DNA of 64,000 nucleotides from Agromyces terreus (GCF_009749465.1 NZ_WBIS01000004.1:1-64000); one strand, 5' to 3'; positions 16,425-25,543 are shown, counted from the stretch's first letter. Numbers and translations are program-made. Notes: generated from the sequence alone by a model not told the origin.

Positions 16425-17630
16425 ATGCCCGAGGCCTATCTCGTCGGAGGCGTGCGCACGCCCGTCGGTCGATACGGGGGAGCGCTCGCGAGCGTTCGGC
16501 CCGACGACCTCGCGGCCCTCGTCGTCGGCGAGGCCGTGCGCCGCGCGGGCCTCGACCCGGCCGCCGTGGCCGAGGGCGTCATCGACGAGGTCATCCTTGG
16601 CGCCGCCAACCAAGCCGGTGAAGACAACCGCAACGTCGGCCGCATGTCGGTGCTGCTCGCGGGGCTGCCCGACTCGGTGCCCGGCATCACCGTGAACCGG
16701 CTCTGCGCGTCGGGCATGTCGGCCATCACCATGGCCGCGCAGGCGATCCGGGCCGGCGACGCCGACCTCGTCGTCGCAGGCGGCGTCGAGTCGATGACCC
16801 GTGCGCCGTGGGTGCAGGCCAAGCCCGAGAAGGCGTGGGCCAAGCCCGGCGCCGCCTACGACACGTCCATCGGCTGGCGGTTCCCGAACGCGCGACTGCT
16901 CGCCCGCGACAAGGCCACCTTCTCGATGCCCGAGACGGCCGAAGAGGTCGCCCGGGTCGACGGCATCACCCGCGCCGAGGCCGACGCCTTCGCGCTGCGT
17001 TCGCAGCAGCGCGCCGCCGCCGCGATCGACGCCGGCCGCTTCGCCGACGAGATCGTCGGGGTGCCGCTCGCCCGCGGCGGCGAGGTGCTCGTCGACGAGG
17101 GCCCGCGCCGCGACACCACGCTCGAGGCGCTCGCCGGGCTGCGCCCCGTCGTCGCCGGCGGATCCGTGGTCACCGCCGGCAACGCCAGCTCGCTCAACGA
17201 CGGCGCCTCGGCGATCGTCGTGGCCAGCGCCGAAGCCGTCGAGCGGTATGGACTCGAACCGCGCGCACGCGTCGTGGTCGGGGCATCCGCCGGTCTTGCC
17301 CCCGAGATCATGGGCCTCGGGCCCGTGCCTGCGACCGAGAAGGCGCTCGGCCGCTCGCGCCTCACCGTCGGCGACCTCGGCTCGATCGAGCTCAACGAGG
17401 CGTTCGCCACGCAGTCCATCGCCTCGATGCGCCGCCTCGGCCTCGACCCCGAGCGCGTCAACGCCGACGGCGGGGCGATCGCCCTGGGGCATCCGCTCGG
17501 CTCCTCCGGATCGCGCCTCGTCGTGACGCTGCTCGGCCGCATGGAACGCGAGGGCTCGCGCTACGGCCTCGCGACCATGTGCGTCGGCGTCGGGCAGGGA
17601 TCGGCCCTCATCGTGGAGCGCATGTCATGA
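16425..17630 (+). CDS. paaJ: Beta-ketoadipyl-CoA / acetyl-CoA acyltransferase (thiolase)
   Basis: 401 residues, AGGAG seven bases before ATG 16425. Active-site features of a thiolase II are present: nucleophile C94 in NRLCASGMSA, the GGAIALGHPLGSSGSR loop carrying the catalytic His, and CVGVGQG near the C-terminus with the second Cys. In phenylacetate breakdown it cleaves 3-oxoadipyl-CoA (and its dehydrosuberyl analogue) to succinyl-CoA plus acetyl-CoA. It heads the paaJ-paaF-paaH operon; the next start overlaps its stop (ATGA). Generic acetyl-CoA acetyltransferase activity cannot be excluded from sequence. Confidence 0.9.
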   Translation: MPEAYLVGGVRTPVGRYGGALASVRPDDLAALVVGEAVRRAGLDPAAVAEGVIDEVILGAANQAGEDNRNVGRMSVLLAGLPDSVPGITVNRLCASGMSAITMAAQAIRAGDADLVVAGGVESMTRAPWVQAKPEKAWAKPGAAYDTSIGWRFPNARLLARDKATFSMPETAEEVARVDGITRAEADAFALRSQQRAAAAIDAGRFADEIVGVPLARGGEVLVDEGPRRDTTLEALAGLRPVVAGGSVVTAGNASSLNDGASAIVVASAEAVERYGLEPRARVVVGASAGLAPEIMGLGPVPATEKALGRSRLTVGDLGSIELNEAFATQSIASMRRLGLDPERVNADGGAIALGHPLGSSGSRLVVTLLGRMEREGSRYGLATMCVGVGQGSALIVERMS

Positions 17631-18433
17631 CGGATGCCTCAGCCGGGCGTCGGACGGACGCATCGCCCTCGGCCGGGGCCGGCGCCGGTGCCCACGCACC
17701 CTCGCCGCTCCGGATCGAACGGTTCCCCGACCGCGTCGTCGCGACCCTCGACCGGCCCGACGTGCGCAACGCCATCGACCAGCGCACCGTCGACGCGCTG
17801 CACCTGCTCTGCGCGGAACTCGAGGCGATCCCGCGCATCCTGATCCTCACCGGCGCGGGCGGCGTGTTCGCGTCGGGCGCCGACATCGCCCAACTGCGCG
17901 AACGCCGAGCCGACGACGCCCGCCGAGGCATCAACGCGAACGCGTTCATCCGGGTCGCAGAACTGCCGATGCCGGTCATCGCCGCGCTCGACGGGTACGC
18001 CCTGGGTGGCGGCGCCGAACTCGCCTACGCCGCCGACATCCGCATCGCGACGCCGTCGCTCAAGATCGGCAACCCCGAGACCGGGCTCGGCATCCTCGCC
18101 GCCGCCGGTGCGAGCTGGCGTTTGAAGGAGATCGTCGGCGATGCGCGCGCCGCCGAGATGCTGCTCACCGGGCGCACCGTGCAGGCCGACGAGGCGCTCG
18201 CGATCGGGCTCGTCAGCGCGCTGCATCCGGCCTCCGAGCTGCTCGGCGCCGCGCACGCGATCGCCGACCGCATCGCCCGAAACGACCGCGACGCGACCAT
18301 CGCCACCAAGCGCGTGTTCCGCGCGCCGCGGGCCGAGCACCCCCGGGTCGACCACGAGGCGCAGGCGGTGCTCTTCGAGAGCCCCGAGAAGTTCCGGCGC
18401 ATGACCGAGTTCCTGGAGAGGAAGCAGCCGTGA
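17627..18433 (+). CDS. paaF: Enoyl-CoA hydratase/isomerase of phenylacetate degradation
   Basis: 268 residues from ATG 17627, overlapping the thiolase stop by four bases. After a low-complexity N-terminus (about 30 residues of Ala, Gly, Ser, Asp) the crotonase fold starts at LRIERFPDRVVATLDRP. The oxyanion loops are FASGADIAQL and YALGGGAELAYAADIRIA. The NPETGLGILAAAGASWRL region normally carries the second catalytic Glu; an E is present in NPETG. In the Paa pathway this hydrates 2,3-dehydroadipyl-CoA. It is coupled to paaH downstream by a GTGA overlap. Confidence 0.85.
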   Translation: MTDASAGRRTDASPSAGAGAGAHAPSPLRIERFPDRVVATLDRPDVRNAIDQRTVDALHLLCAELEAIPRILILTGAGGVFASGADIAQLRERRADDARRGINANAFIRVAELPMPVIAALDGYALGGGAELAYAADIRIATPSLKIGNPETGLGILAAAGASWRLKEIVGDARAAEMLLTGRTVQADEALAIGLVSALHPASELLGAAHAIADRIARNDRDATIATKRVFRAPRAEHPRVDHEAQAVLFESPEKFRRMTEFLERKQP

Positions 18434-19476
18434 GTGACGTGAATCCGCGGGATCTCGAGACGCGTGCTCCTGCGTCGCGCGCTCCTCGATCGGCGGGGGG
18501 CGGTGCTCCTGCGTCGCGCGCTCCTCGATCGGCGGGGGGCGGCGCTCCTGCGTCGCGGGATGCTCGATCGGCGGGGGTCGGTGCTCCTGCGTCGCGCGAT
18601 GTTCGATCGGCGGGGGTCGGCACCGGCGCGCCCGCCGAGGTCGGCGTGCTCGGCGGCGGACGCATGGGCGCGGGCATCGCGCACGCGTTCCTCCTCGCGG
18701 GCTCGCGCGTGACCGTCGTCGAACGCGATGCGGATGCCGCGGCCGCCGCCTCGGCGAAGGTGCTCGCCTCCGTCGCGGCATCCGTCGACCGCGGCACCGC
18801 CGACGAAGCCGCCGACGTCATCAGCGCGCGCTTCTCCACGAGCACCGACGTCGCCGCGTTCGCTCCCTGCTCGCTCGTCGTCGAGGCCGTGCCCGAGCAG
18901 CTCGACCTCAAGATCGACGCGCTCACCCGGGTCGAGGCCGTGCTGGCCGACGACGCCGCCCTCGCCTCGAACACCTCGTCGATCTCGATCGACGAGCTCG
19001 CGGCGCTGCTCGACCGGCCCTCGCGGTTCCTCGGCACGCACTTCTTCAACCCCGTGCCCGCGTCGACGCTCGTCGAGATCGTGCGCGGCGCCGCGACCGA
19101 CGAGGCGCTCGTCGACGAGGCACGCGCCTGGGTGCACGCCATCGGCAAGACGCCGATCGTCGTCGCCGACGCCCCCGGCTTCGCGTCGTCACGGCTCGGC
19201 GTCGCGCTCGGGCTCGAGGCGATCCGCATGCTCGAAGAGGGCGTGGCCTCGGCGGAGGACATCGACCGGGCCATGACGCTCGGCTACAAGCATCCGGTCG
19301 GCCCCCTGCGCCTGACCGACCTCGTCGGGCTCGACGTGCGCCTCGGCATCGCCGAGTACCTCGCCGCGAATCTGGGCCCGCGATTCGAGCCGCCCGCCCT
19401 GCTGCGCCGCATGGTCGCCGAGGGGCGCCTCGGGCGCAAGACGGGCGAGGGCTTCACCTCGTGGGACGCGTCATGA
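18430..19476 (+). CDS. paaH: 3-hydroxyacyl-CoA dehydrogenase with repeat-encoded N-terminal extension
   Basis: 348 residues from GTG 18430, which overlaps the paaF stop. The NAD-binding domain begins only at residue about 70 (EVGVLGGGRMGAGIAHAF). It is followed by NTSSISIDELA, the catalytic GTHFFNPVP histidine loop, and a C-terminal helical domain with HPVGPLRLTDLVGLD. The first 68 residues are DLETR plus four 13-residue APASRAPRSAGGG units encoded by 39-bp repeats. No usable start codon lies between these units and the nucleotide-binding strand, so they should be translated. The enzyme oxidises 3-hydroxyadipyl-CoA to 3-oxoadipyl-CoA. Confidence 0.88.
   Translation: MSDVNPRDLETRAPASRAPRSAGGGAPASRAPRSAGGGAPASRDARSAGVGAPASRDVRSAGVGTGAPAEVGVLGGGRMGAGIAHAFLLAGSRVTVVERDADAAAAASAKVLASVAASVDRGTADEAADVISARFSTSTDVAAFAPCSLVVEAVPEQLDLKIDALTRVEAVLADDAALASNTSSISIDELAALLDRPSRFLGTHFFNPVPASTLVEIVRGAATDEALVDEARAWVHAIGKTPIVVADAPGFASSRLGVALGLEAIRMLEEGVASAEDIDRAMTLGYKHPVGPLRLTDLVGLDVRLGIAEYLAANLGPRFEPPALLRRMVAEGRLGRKTGEGFTSWDAS
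18464..18619 (+). repeat. 39-bp tandem repeat (4 units) encoding the PaaH N-terminus
   Basis: Units start at 18464, 18503, 18542 and 18581. Each contains GTGCTCCTGCGTCGCGCG and CTCCTCGATCGGCGGGGG. The array is preceded by GATCTCGAGACG, the other half of the GGTCTCGAGAC...CTCCTCGACCGGCGG element found elsewhere in the window. Units 3 and 4 have GATGCTCGATCGG or GATGTTCGATCGG, so the array has begun to diverge. The period is a multiple of three. Confidence 0.95.
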
Positions 19477-19504
19477 GCGCGCGCACGTCGACCGTGTTGA
19501 TGTC

Positions 19505-19558
19505 GATCCGTCGATCTTCGCCCTTCGCCTGCGCGGGTGGGGCGAACATCGACGGATC
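19505..19558. repeat. 19-bp-arm inverted repeat between paaH and paaZ
   Basis: GATCCGTCGATCTTCGCCC (19505-19523) pairs with GGGCGAACATCGACGGATC (19540-19558) with a single mismatch; the loop is 16 bases. It fills most of the paaH-paaZ gap and ends 15 bases before paaZ, with a GAGAGGAG ribosome binding site in between. It could attenuate or process the transcript, or be a structured repeat. Confidence 0.85.
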
Positions 19559-19573
19559 ACGAGAGGAGAACCG

Positions 19574-21703
19574 ATGAGTGGGATGCTTCCGAGCTACGTG
19601 AACGGGGAGTGGTGGGTTCCGGATGCCGCGGGCGGGGCGGATGTCGCGGACGGGTCGGATGCCTCGGGCGGGGCGGGGACGCAGGGCACCGCGGTGCGCG
19701 ACGCGTCGACCGGGGAGGTCGTGGCCCGCGTCTCGACCGAGGGTCTCGACCTCGGCGCCGCATTGGAGTACGCGCGCACGGTCGGGCAGCGCTCGCTCGG
19801 CGCCCTCACCTTCCACCAGCGTGCCGTGCTGCTCAAGCAGATGGCGCTCGTGCTGACCGAGCGCAAGGCCGAACTCTACGAGATCTCGAGCCGCACCGGT
19901 GCGACGAAGCAGGACTCGTGGGTCGACATCGACGGCGGCATCGGCGTGCTCTTCACGTACTCGTCGAAGGGTCGGCGCGAGCTGCCGAACTCGCAGGTCT
20001 ACGTCGACGGCGGCGTCGAGCAGCTCTCGAAGGACGGTTCATTCCTCGGACGGCATATCTACACGCGCCTGCCCGGCGTAGCCGTGCAGATCAACGCGTT
20101 CAACTTCCCGGTGTGGGGGTCGCTCGAGAAGTTCGCGCCGGCGTTCCTCGCGGGGGTGCCGACCCTCGTGAAGCCCGCGACCCCGAGCGGATACCTCGCC
20201 GAGGCGTTCGTGCGCATCCTCGTCGAGTCGGGGCTGCTGCCCGACGGCTCGCTGCAACTCGTCTCGGGCAGTGTGCCCGACCTCTTCGAGCACCTCCGAT
20301 TGGGCGACCTCGTCGCGTTCACCGGGTCGGCGTCGACGGCCGAGCGCCTTCGCGCGAACGACTCGGTGCAGACCGGCGGCGTGCGGTTCACGAGCGAGAC
20401 GGACTCGATCAACGCCTCCGTGCTCGGCCCGGATGCCGTCGAGGGCACGCCCGAGTTCGACGCGTACGTGAAGCAGCTCGTCACCGAGATGACCACGAAG
20501 GCGGGGCAGAAGTGCACGGCCATCCGTCGGGCGGTCGTGCCCGAGGCATCCGTCGACGCCGTCATCGAGGCCGCCCGCGCGCGCATCGAATCGCGCGTCG
20601 TGGTGGGCGACCCCCGCGCCGAGGGCGTCACCATGGGCCCGCTCGCCTCGATCGCCCAGCGCGACGAAGTGCTGCGACAGGTGCGACGGCTGGCCGACGC
20701 GGGCGGCGAGATCGTCATCGGCTCGACCGACGCGCCCACCGTCACGCTCGCCGACGGGTCGACCGGGGCATCCGCCGAGGGCGCGTTCGTCGAACCCGTC
20801 ATGCTGCGGTTCGCGGATGCCGCGAGCCCGGCCCTGCACGACGTCGAGGCGTTCGGCCCGGTGACCTCGATCGTCGGCTACTCGAGCGTCGACGAGGCTG
20901 TGCAGCTCGTGGCACGCGGTGGCGGGTCGCTCGTCACGAGCGTCGCGACGCACGATCCCGCCGTGGCCGTGGCGCTCGCCTCGGGCATCGCGGCGTACAA
21001 CGGACGCCTACTGCTGCTCGATCGCGACGACGCCCGCACGTCGACCGGGCACGGCTCGCCGCTGCCGAACCTCGTGCACGGCGGACCCGGGCGCGCCGGC
21101 GGCGGCGAAGAGCTCGGCGGCATCCGCGCCGTGCTGCACCACATGCAGCGCACCGCCGTGCAGGGCTCGCCCGAGATGCTCACGGCGTTGACCGGCGTCT
21201 GGCACGCGGGCGCCGAGTCGACGCCGTACGCCGCGGCGGGCGAGGTGCATCCGTTCCGGAAGTCGCTCGCCGAGCTGCGCATCGGCGACCAGGTCGTGTC
21301 GGGATCGCGCACCGTGACGCTCGAGGACATCGAGACGTTCGCGCACTTCACGGGCGACACCTTCTACGCGCACATGGATGAAACCGCTGCGGCCGCGAAC
21401 CCGTTCTTCCCGGGGCGGGTCGCGCACGGATACCTGCTCGTGTCGTGGGCGGCCGGGCTCTTCGTGGACGCGGCCCCGGGCCCGGTGCTCGCGAACTCCG
21501 GGCTCGAGAACCTCCGGTTCGTCACGCCCGTATCGCCCGGGGACTCGGTGCGCGTCGAGCTCACCGCGAAGCAGATCACCCCGCGCGAGACCGACGAGTA
21601 CGGCGAGGTGCGCTGGGATGCCGTGCTGAAGAACCAGCACGACGAGCTCGTCGCCTCGTACGACGTGCTGACCCTCGTGGCGAAGGAGCAGGCGGCCGCG
21701 TAG
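19574..21703 (+). CDS. paaZ: PaaZ: oxepin-CoA hydrolase / semialdehyde dehydrogenase fusion
   Basis: 709 residues. Residues about 1-520 form an aldehyde dehydrogenase domain (INAFNFPVWG, LVKPATPSGY, FTGSASTAERL, catalytic C314 in KAGQKCTAIRR). Residues about 555-700 form a MaoC-type hotdog hydratase (HFTGDTFYAHMDE and PGRVAHGYLLVSWAAGLF). This two-domain order is diagnostic for PaaZ, which opens the oxepin-CoA ring and oxidises the resulting aldehyde. Residues about 16-35 are a low-complexity insert (GGADVADGSDASGG) encoded by GGATGCC-rich DNA. It probably follows paaJFH in the same regulated unit but after a large hairpin. Confidence 0.95.
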   Translation: MSGMLPSYVNGEWWVPDAAGGADVADGSDASGGAGTQGTAVRDASTGEVVARVSTEGLDLGAALEYARTVGQRSLGALTFHQRAVLLKQMALVLTERKAELYEISSRTGATKQDSWVDIDGGIGVLFTYSSKGRRELPNSQVYVDGGVEQLSKDGSFLGRHIYTRLPGVAVQINAFNFPVWGSLEKFAPAFLAGVPTLVKPATPSGYLAEAFVRILVESGLLPDGSLQLVSGSVPDLFEHLRLGDLVAFTGSASTAERLRANDSVQTGGVRFTSETDSINASVLGPDAVEGTPEFDAYVKQLVTEMTTKAGQKCTAIRRAVVPEASVDAVIEAARARIESRVVVGDPRAEGVTMGPLASIAQRDEVLRQVRRLADAGGEIVIGSTDAPTVTLADGSTGASAEGAFVEPVMLRFADAASPALHDVEAFGPVTSIVGYSSVDEAVQLVARGGGSLVTSVATHDPAVAVALASGIAAYNGRLLLLDRDDARTSTGHGSPLPNLVHGGPGRAGGGEELGGIRAVLHHMQRTAVQGSPEMLTALTGVWHAGAESTPYAAAGEVHPFRKSLAELRIGDQVVSGSRTVTLEDIETFAHFTGDTFYAHMDETAAAANPFFPGRVAHGYLLVSWAAGLFVDAAPGPVLANSGLENLRFVTPVSPGDSVRVELTAKQITPRETDEYGEVRWDAVLKNQHDELVASYDVLTLVAKEQAAA

Positions 21704-21777
21704 CCGCGCCCTCTCCGTACCTCGCCCACCCGCACCCCGCGCCCCGCCCCGCCCTCTGCACCCCGCACCAGTTGCGT

Positions 21778-21856
21778 ATTCAGGAGCGGAGGCGTGTCGC
21801 AGCCCCGCGTTCCGCGTCGCACCCTGCGACACGCCTGCGCCATCCTGAATTCGCAG
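21778..21856. repeat. 79-bp structured palindromic element, copy 1
   Basis: Outer arms ATTCAGGA (21778-21785) and TCCTGAAT (21843-21850) and inner arms GGCGTGTCGCAG (21791-21802) and CTGCGACACGCC (21824-21835) form a two-stage hairpin. The element ends in TCGCAG. It has the same length and mostly the same bases as the copy at 27538-27616, and lies between convergent paaZ and the recQ-like gene. Confidence 0.9.
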
Positions 21857-21952
21857 AGTATGAGAGGCGGGATGGGATGCGGGTGAGACGCGGGTGGAGC
21901 GCGGGGTTCGGCACCGGGTGGGTGACCCGGCCCGGGCGTGGCGCGGGCGGGG

Positions 21953-24127
21953 TCAGCCGCGAAGGGCGAGCACGAAGGGGAGCACGCTCGTCGCACCCGC
22001 GCGGCGGAGTTCGCGGGCGGCGACGGTGAGCGACCACCGGCTGTCGGCGAGGTCGTCGACGAGCAGCACGCCGCCGGCCGGCACGTCGAGGGCGTCGGCC
22101 GAGAACCGCTGCCAGACGCCCGCCAGCCGGAACGCGCTGTTGCCGCCGGGTTGGCCGCTCGGTCCGCCGTTCGCGGGCTCGAGCGCTCCGAGGTAGGGCA
22201 GCCGGCCGATGCGCGAGATCCCCTCGGCGAGGGAGCGCACGAGCTGCGGATGCGAGCGCGAGGGCATCGACACGACGGCGACGGGACGCTCGGACCAGCC
22301 CCAGTCGGCGAGCACGCGCACGCAGGCTTCGAGCATCTGCGGCGTGACGGGGGCGTCGGGTGCGCCCGCGGCGAAGACCTCACGCAGGGTGTTGCCCCAG
22401 CCGAGGTCGGTGAGGCGTGCGAGCGCGCGCCCCTCGCCCGCCTGCTCGCCCGGTGCGATGCGGCCCTTGACCGGAACGCCGAGCCGGTCGGCACCGGTCG
22501 GCCAGGCCTTGCGGGCCTCGACCGCGACGCCGACCCGATCGAGGGCTCCGGATGCCGCGGCCGCGGCGCCCTCGTCGAGGTCGCCCGGGTACCAGACGCC
22601 CGCGCAGTTGTCGCACCGGCCGCACGTCGCCGCCGTCTCGTCGTCGAGGGAACGCTGGAGGAACTCCATGCGGCATCCGTCGGTCTGCTCGTAGTCGATC
22701 ATGTGCTGCTGCTCGGCCTCGCGCTCTGCGGCGATGCGCGCATACCGGTCGGCGTCGTAGCTCCACGGCTCGCCGGTGGCGACCCAGCCGCCTTGGACGC
22801 GGCGCACGGCGCCGTCGACGTCGAGCACCTTGAGCAGCAGTTCGAGCGGCGTGCGGCGGATGTCGACCCGCGCCTCGAGCGCCGGCGTCGACAGCGGCAC
22901 GTCGGAGAGCTCGTCGATGACCCGGCGCGCGCGGTCTTCGTCGGGCATCGACGCGGTCGCGAAGTAGTGCCAGATCGCACGGTCTTCGGAGCCGGGCAGC
23001 AGCAGCACGTCGGCGCTCTCGCTCGCACGGCCCGCACGGCCGACCTGCTGGTAGTACGCCACCGGCGACGACGGCGCGCCGAGGTGCAGCACGAACCCCA
23101 GGTCGGGCTTGTCGAAGCCCATGCCGAGCGCGCTCGTGGCCACGAGCGCCTTGACCTCGTTGCGCTTCAGCAGCCCCTCGGACTCCTCGCGCTCATCGGG
23201 GTCGGTCTGCCCCGTGTAGGCGCGCACGTCGTGGCCGCGCTCGCGGAGCACGCGCGCGATGTCGTTCGCCGCCGAGACGGTGAGCGTGTAGATGATGCCC
23301 GAGCCCGGCAGCTCGTCGAGGTGGCTGAGCAGCCACGCGAGCCGGCTCTCGGAGTCGGGCAGGCGCAGCACGCCGAGGCGCAGCGAGGTGCGCGCGAGCG
23401 GTCCGCGGATCGTGAGCACGCCGTCACCGCCGTCGTCGCGGGCAGGGCCGCCGGCAGCGTCGCCGGTGCCCGCACCGTCGGACCCGAGCTGCTCCGCGAC
23501 ATCCGCCACGACCCGGCTGTTGGCCGTGGCCGTGGTCGCGAGCACCGGCACCGACGGCGGCATCTGCGCGATGAGGTCGCGCAGACGTCGGTAGTCGGGC
23601 CGGAAGTCGTGGCCCCAGTCGCTGATGCAGTGCGCCTCGTCGACGACGAGCATGCCCATGCGGCGCACGAGGGTCGGCAGTTGCTGCTCGCGGAACGAGG
23701 GGTTGTTGAGCCGCTCGGGCGACACGAGCAGCACGTCGACCTCGTCGGCGTCGAGCTTGTGCAGCACGTCGCCCCACTCGTGCGCGTTGGTCGAGTTGAT
23801 GGCCACGGCGCGCACGCCCGCCCGCTCGGCGGCCGCGATCTGGTCGCGCATGAGCGCCAGCAGCGGCGACACGAGCACGGTCGGCCCGGCGCCCTGCCGG
23901 CGCAGCAGCAGCGTCGCGACGAAGTACACCGCCGACTTGCCCCACCCCGTGCGTTGCACGACGAGCGCCCGACGGCGACCCTCGACGAGTGCGCTGATCG
24001 CCTCGAACTGCCCGTCGTGGAACACCGCGTCATCGCGCCCGACGAGCTCGCGCAAGGCCTCGAGGGCCCCCTCGTGCAGGTCGACGGGGGCCGCCGCTTC
24101 GGACGGGGGCGGCGGGGCTGCGGTCAT
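21953..24127 (-). CDS. RecQ-like ATP-dependent DNA helicase with C-terminal phosphoribosyltransferase-like domain
   Basis: 724 residues from ATG 24127. Helicase motifs: I (QRTGWGKSA, residues 58-66), Ia SPLLALMRDQ, II VVDEAHC (161-167), III ATTATANSRV, V TSALGMGFDKPDL, VI QQVGRAGRA. A RecQ-type zinc site follows (CRMEFL...CGRCDNC, about 485-508). The last 200 residues form a PRTase-like domain: a VVSMPSRSHPQL entry strand, NSAFRLAGVWQRF, and the PRPP-loop-like VLLVDDLADSRWSL. Unlike true PRTases the loop lacks the TTG-T ending. A fused helicase-PRTase of this type could link unwinding to nucleotide sensing; its function is unknown. Confidence 0.9.
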   Translation of the reverse strand: MTAAPPPPSEAAAPVDLHEGALEALRELVGRDDAVFHDGQFEAISALVEGRRRALVVQRTGWGKSAVYFVATLLLRRQGAGPTVLVSPLLALMRDQIAAAERAGVRAVAINSTNAHEWGDVLHKLDADEVDVLLVSPERLNNPSFREQQLPTLVRRMGMLVVDEAHCISDWGHDFRPDYRRLRDLIAQMPPSVPVLATTATANSRVVADVAEQLGSDGAGTGDAAGGPARDDGGDGVLTIRGPLARTSLRLGVLRLPDSESRLAWLLSHLDELPGSGIIYTLTVSAANDIARVLRERGHDVRAYTGQTDPDEREESEGLLKRNEVKALVATSALGMGFDKPDLGFVLHLGAPSSPVAYYQQVGRAGRASESADVLLLPGSEDRAIWHYFATASMPDEDRARRVIDELSDVPLSTPALEARVDIRRTPLELLLKVLDVDGAVRRVQGGWVATGEPWSYDADRYARIAAEREAEQQHMIDYEQTDGCRMEFLQRSLDDETAATCGRCDNCAGVWYPGDLDEGAAAAASGALDRVGVAVEARKAWPTGADRLGVPVKGRIAPGEQAGEGRALARLTDLGWGNTLREVFAAGAPDAPVTPQMLEACVRVLADWGWSERPVAVVSMPSRSHPQLVRSLAEGISRIGRLPYLGALEPANGGPSGQPGGNSAFRLAGVWQRFSADALDVPAGGVLLVDDLADSRWSLTVAARELRRAGATSVLPFVLALRG

Positions 24128-24333
24128 GGTTCCACTCTGTCGGATGCCGCTGACATCCGCCTGCGGGGTCGCCCACGCGGCATCCGCTCGCCAAGCGTCC
24201 CTCGCAGGCGACCCGTTCGGGGGCGTTGCCGCCGACCCGGCCTGCGAGTAGCGTGCGCCCGGCACGCCCCACCGTGCATCCGTGTCCACGACGATGCGGC
24301 CCGACATCGCCGACCTGGTGGAAGGGTACGCCC

Positions 24334-25176
24334 GTGGTTCGTCATCGCAGCATCCGCACCGCACTGGGGGCCGTCGTCGCGACGCTCGCCCTCGTGGCCG
24401 CATCGATCGCCGGGGCATCCGGCGCGCAGGCCGCAGCGCCGCCTCCGCCGTCGATCGCCGCGCTCGGCGACTCCATCACCCAGGCGACGGATGCCTGCGG
24501 ATACAAGGACTGCCCCGCCTACAGCTGGTCCACCGGAACATCGTCGAGCGTGAAGTCGCACGCCACTCGGCTGAAGGCCGCGGGGGCGACCACCCTCGCC
24601 GTCTACAACAACGCGGTCACCGGATCGAAGGCGGCGAACCTGCTCGCGCAGGCGCAGAAGGCCGTCGCCCAGCAAGCCCAGTACGTGACCGTCGAGATCG
24701 GCGCCAACGACGCCTGCACCACGACCGTGGCGGGCATGACGCCCACCGCGACCTTCTCGGCCTCCGTGCTCGCGGCGCTCCAGACCATCAACCAGGGCAC
24801 GCCCACGGCGAAGATCTTCGTCGCGAGCATCCCGAACCTGAAGCAGATGTGGTCGCTCAGCAAGTCCAAGGCCGGAGCGCGTCTCGTGTGGGCCGCGGGC
24901 CGGGTGTGCCAGTCGATGCTCGCGAAGCCCACGAGCACCGCCGCCGCCGACAACGCCCGCCGCGACCAGGTGCAGGCGAGGGTCGTCGAGTTCAACACGG
25001 CGCTGGCCGCGGCCTGCGCGGCCGTCTCGAACTGCACGTTCGACGGCAACGCGGTCGCGAACCTGGCCTTCACGTCGAGCCACATCTCGGTGCTCGACTA
25101 CTTCCACCCGAGCATCGCGGGCCAGGCGAAGCTCGCCGAGGTCACCTGGCCGCTGACGCCGTACGGTGCCCCATGA
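24334..25176 (+). CDS. Secreted SGNH/GDSL hydrolase
   Basis: 280 residues from GTG 24334, chosen because GGAAGGG precedes it and a signal peptide follows (ALGAVVATLALVAASIAG, then GAQAA). The catalytic Ser is S47 in ALGDSITQA (block I); GANDA is block III with the conserved Gly/Asn-Asp; DYFHPS near the C-terminus supplies the Asp-His pair (block V). It therefore probably deacylates or deacetylates an extracellular substrate. It is divergent from the helicase and unrelated to the phenylacetate genes around it. Confidence 0.88.
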   Translation: MVRHRSIRTALGAVVATLALVAASIAGASGAQAAAPPPPSIAALGDSITQATDACGYKDCPAYSWSTGTSSSVKSHATRLKAAGATTLAVYNNAVTGSKAANLLAQAQKAVAQQAQYVTVEIGANDACTTTVAGMTPTATFSASVLAALQTINQGTPTAKIFVASIPNLKQMWSLSKSKAGARLVWAAGRVCQSMLAKPTSTAAADNARRDQVQARVVEFNTALAAACAAVSNCTFDGNAVANLAFTSSHISVLDYFHPSIAGQAKLAEVTWPLTPYGAP

Positions 25177-25318
25177 CCCGCGCAGGAGCCCCATGACCCG
25201 AACACCTCAGACGCCCTGAGGCCGGCCGGGCCGCGGCATCCGAAGAATAGGGCGATCGCCGGATACGCCTGAGGCACCTCAGCGACGAATCTCGACTCCA
25301 GACGGACAGGGAGTCGAC

Positions 25319-25543
25319 ATGATGATCTCGGAACTGAGCTACCTCCACCTCCAGCAGAGCGAGGAGGCCCGCTTCACGCGGGAGCTCGAGCGTCGCCGTG
25401 AGCAGCACGAGCGGGCGACGGATGCCGCGGGCGCGACGGATGCCGCGGGCGCCCGGGCCGCTCGCGGCGGCCGCGGAGGCCGTGCGGCGAGCCGGTGGGC
25501 GGCCGTGCTGCACTTCGGGCGGAACGCGCACGGGGCGCACTGA
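25319..25543 (+). CDS. Small charged protein with ATDAAG repeat
   Basis: 74 residues; ATG 25319 (or 25322) follows GGGAGTCGAC. The N-terminus MMISELSYLHLQQSEEARF and RELERRREQHERA look like an amphipathic helix; then two ATDAAG units encoded by GGATGCCGCGGG repeats, a Gly/Arg-rich stretch, and a short hydrophobic end (WAAVLHFGRNAHGAH). Such small proteins are common in Actinobacteria. No function can be assigned. A real gene is likely because of the ribosome binding site and codon use. Confidence 0.6.
   Translation: MMISELSYLHLQQSEEARFTRELERRREQHERATDAAGATDAAGARAARGGRGGRAASRWAAVLHFGRNAHGAH

Noticed and set aside
18464-18619. CRISPR-like repeat array
   Set aside because: Units are adjacent with no spacers, periods are 39 bp, they stay in the reading frame of paaH, and no cas genes are present.
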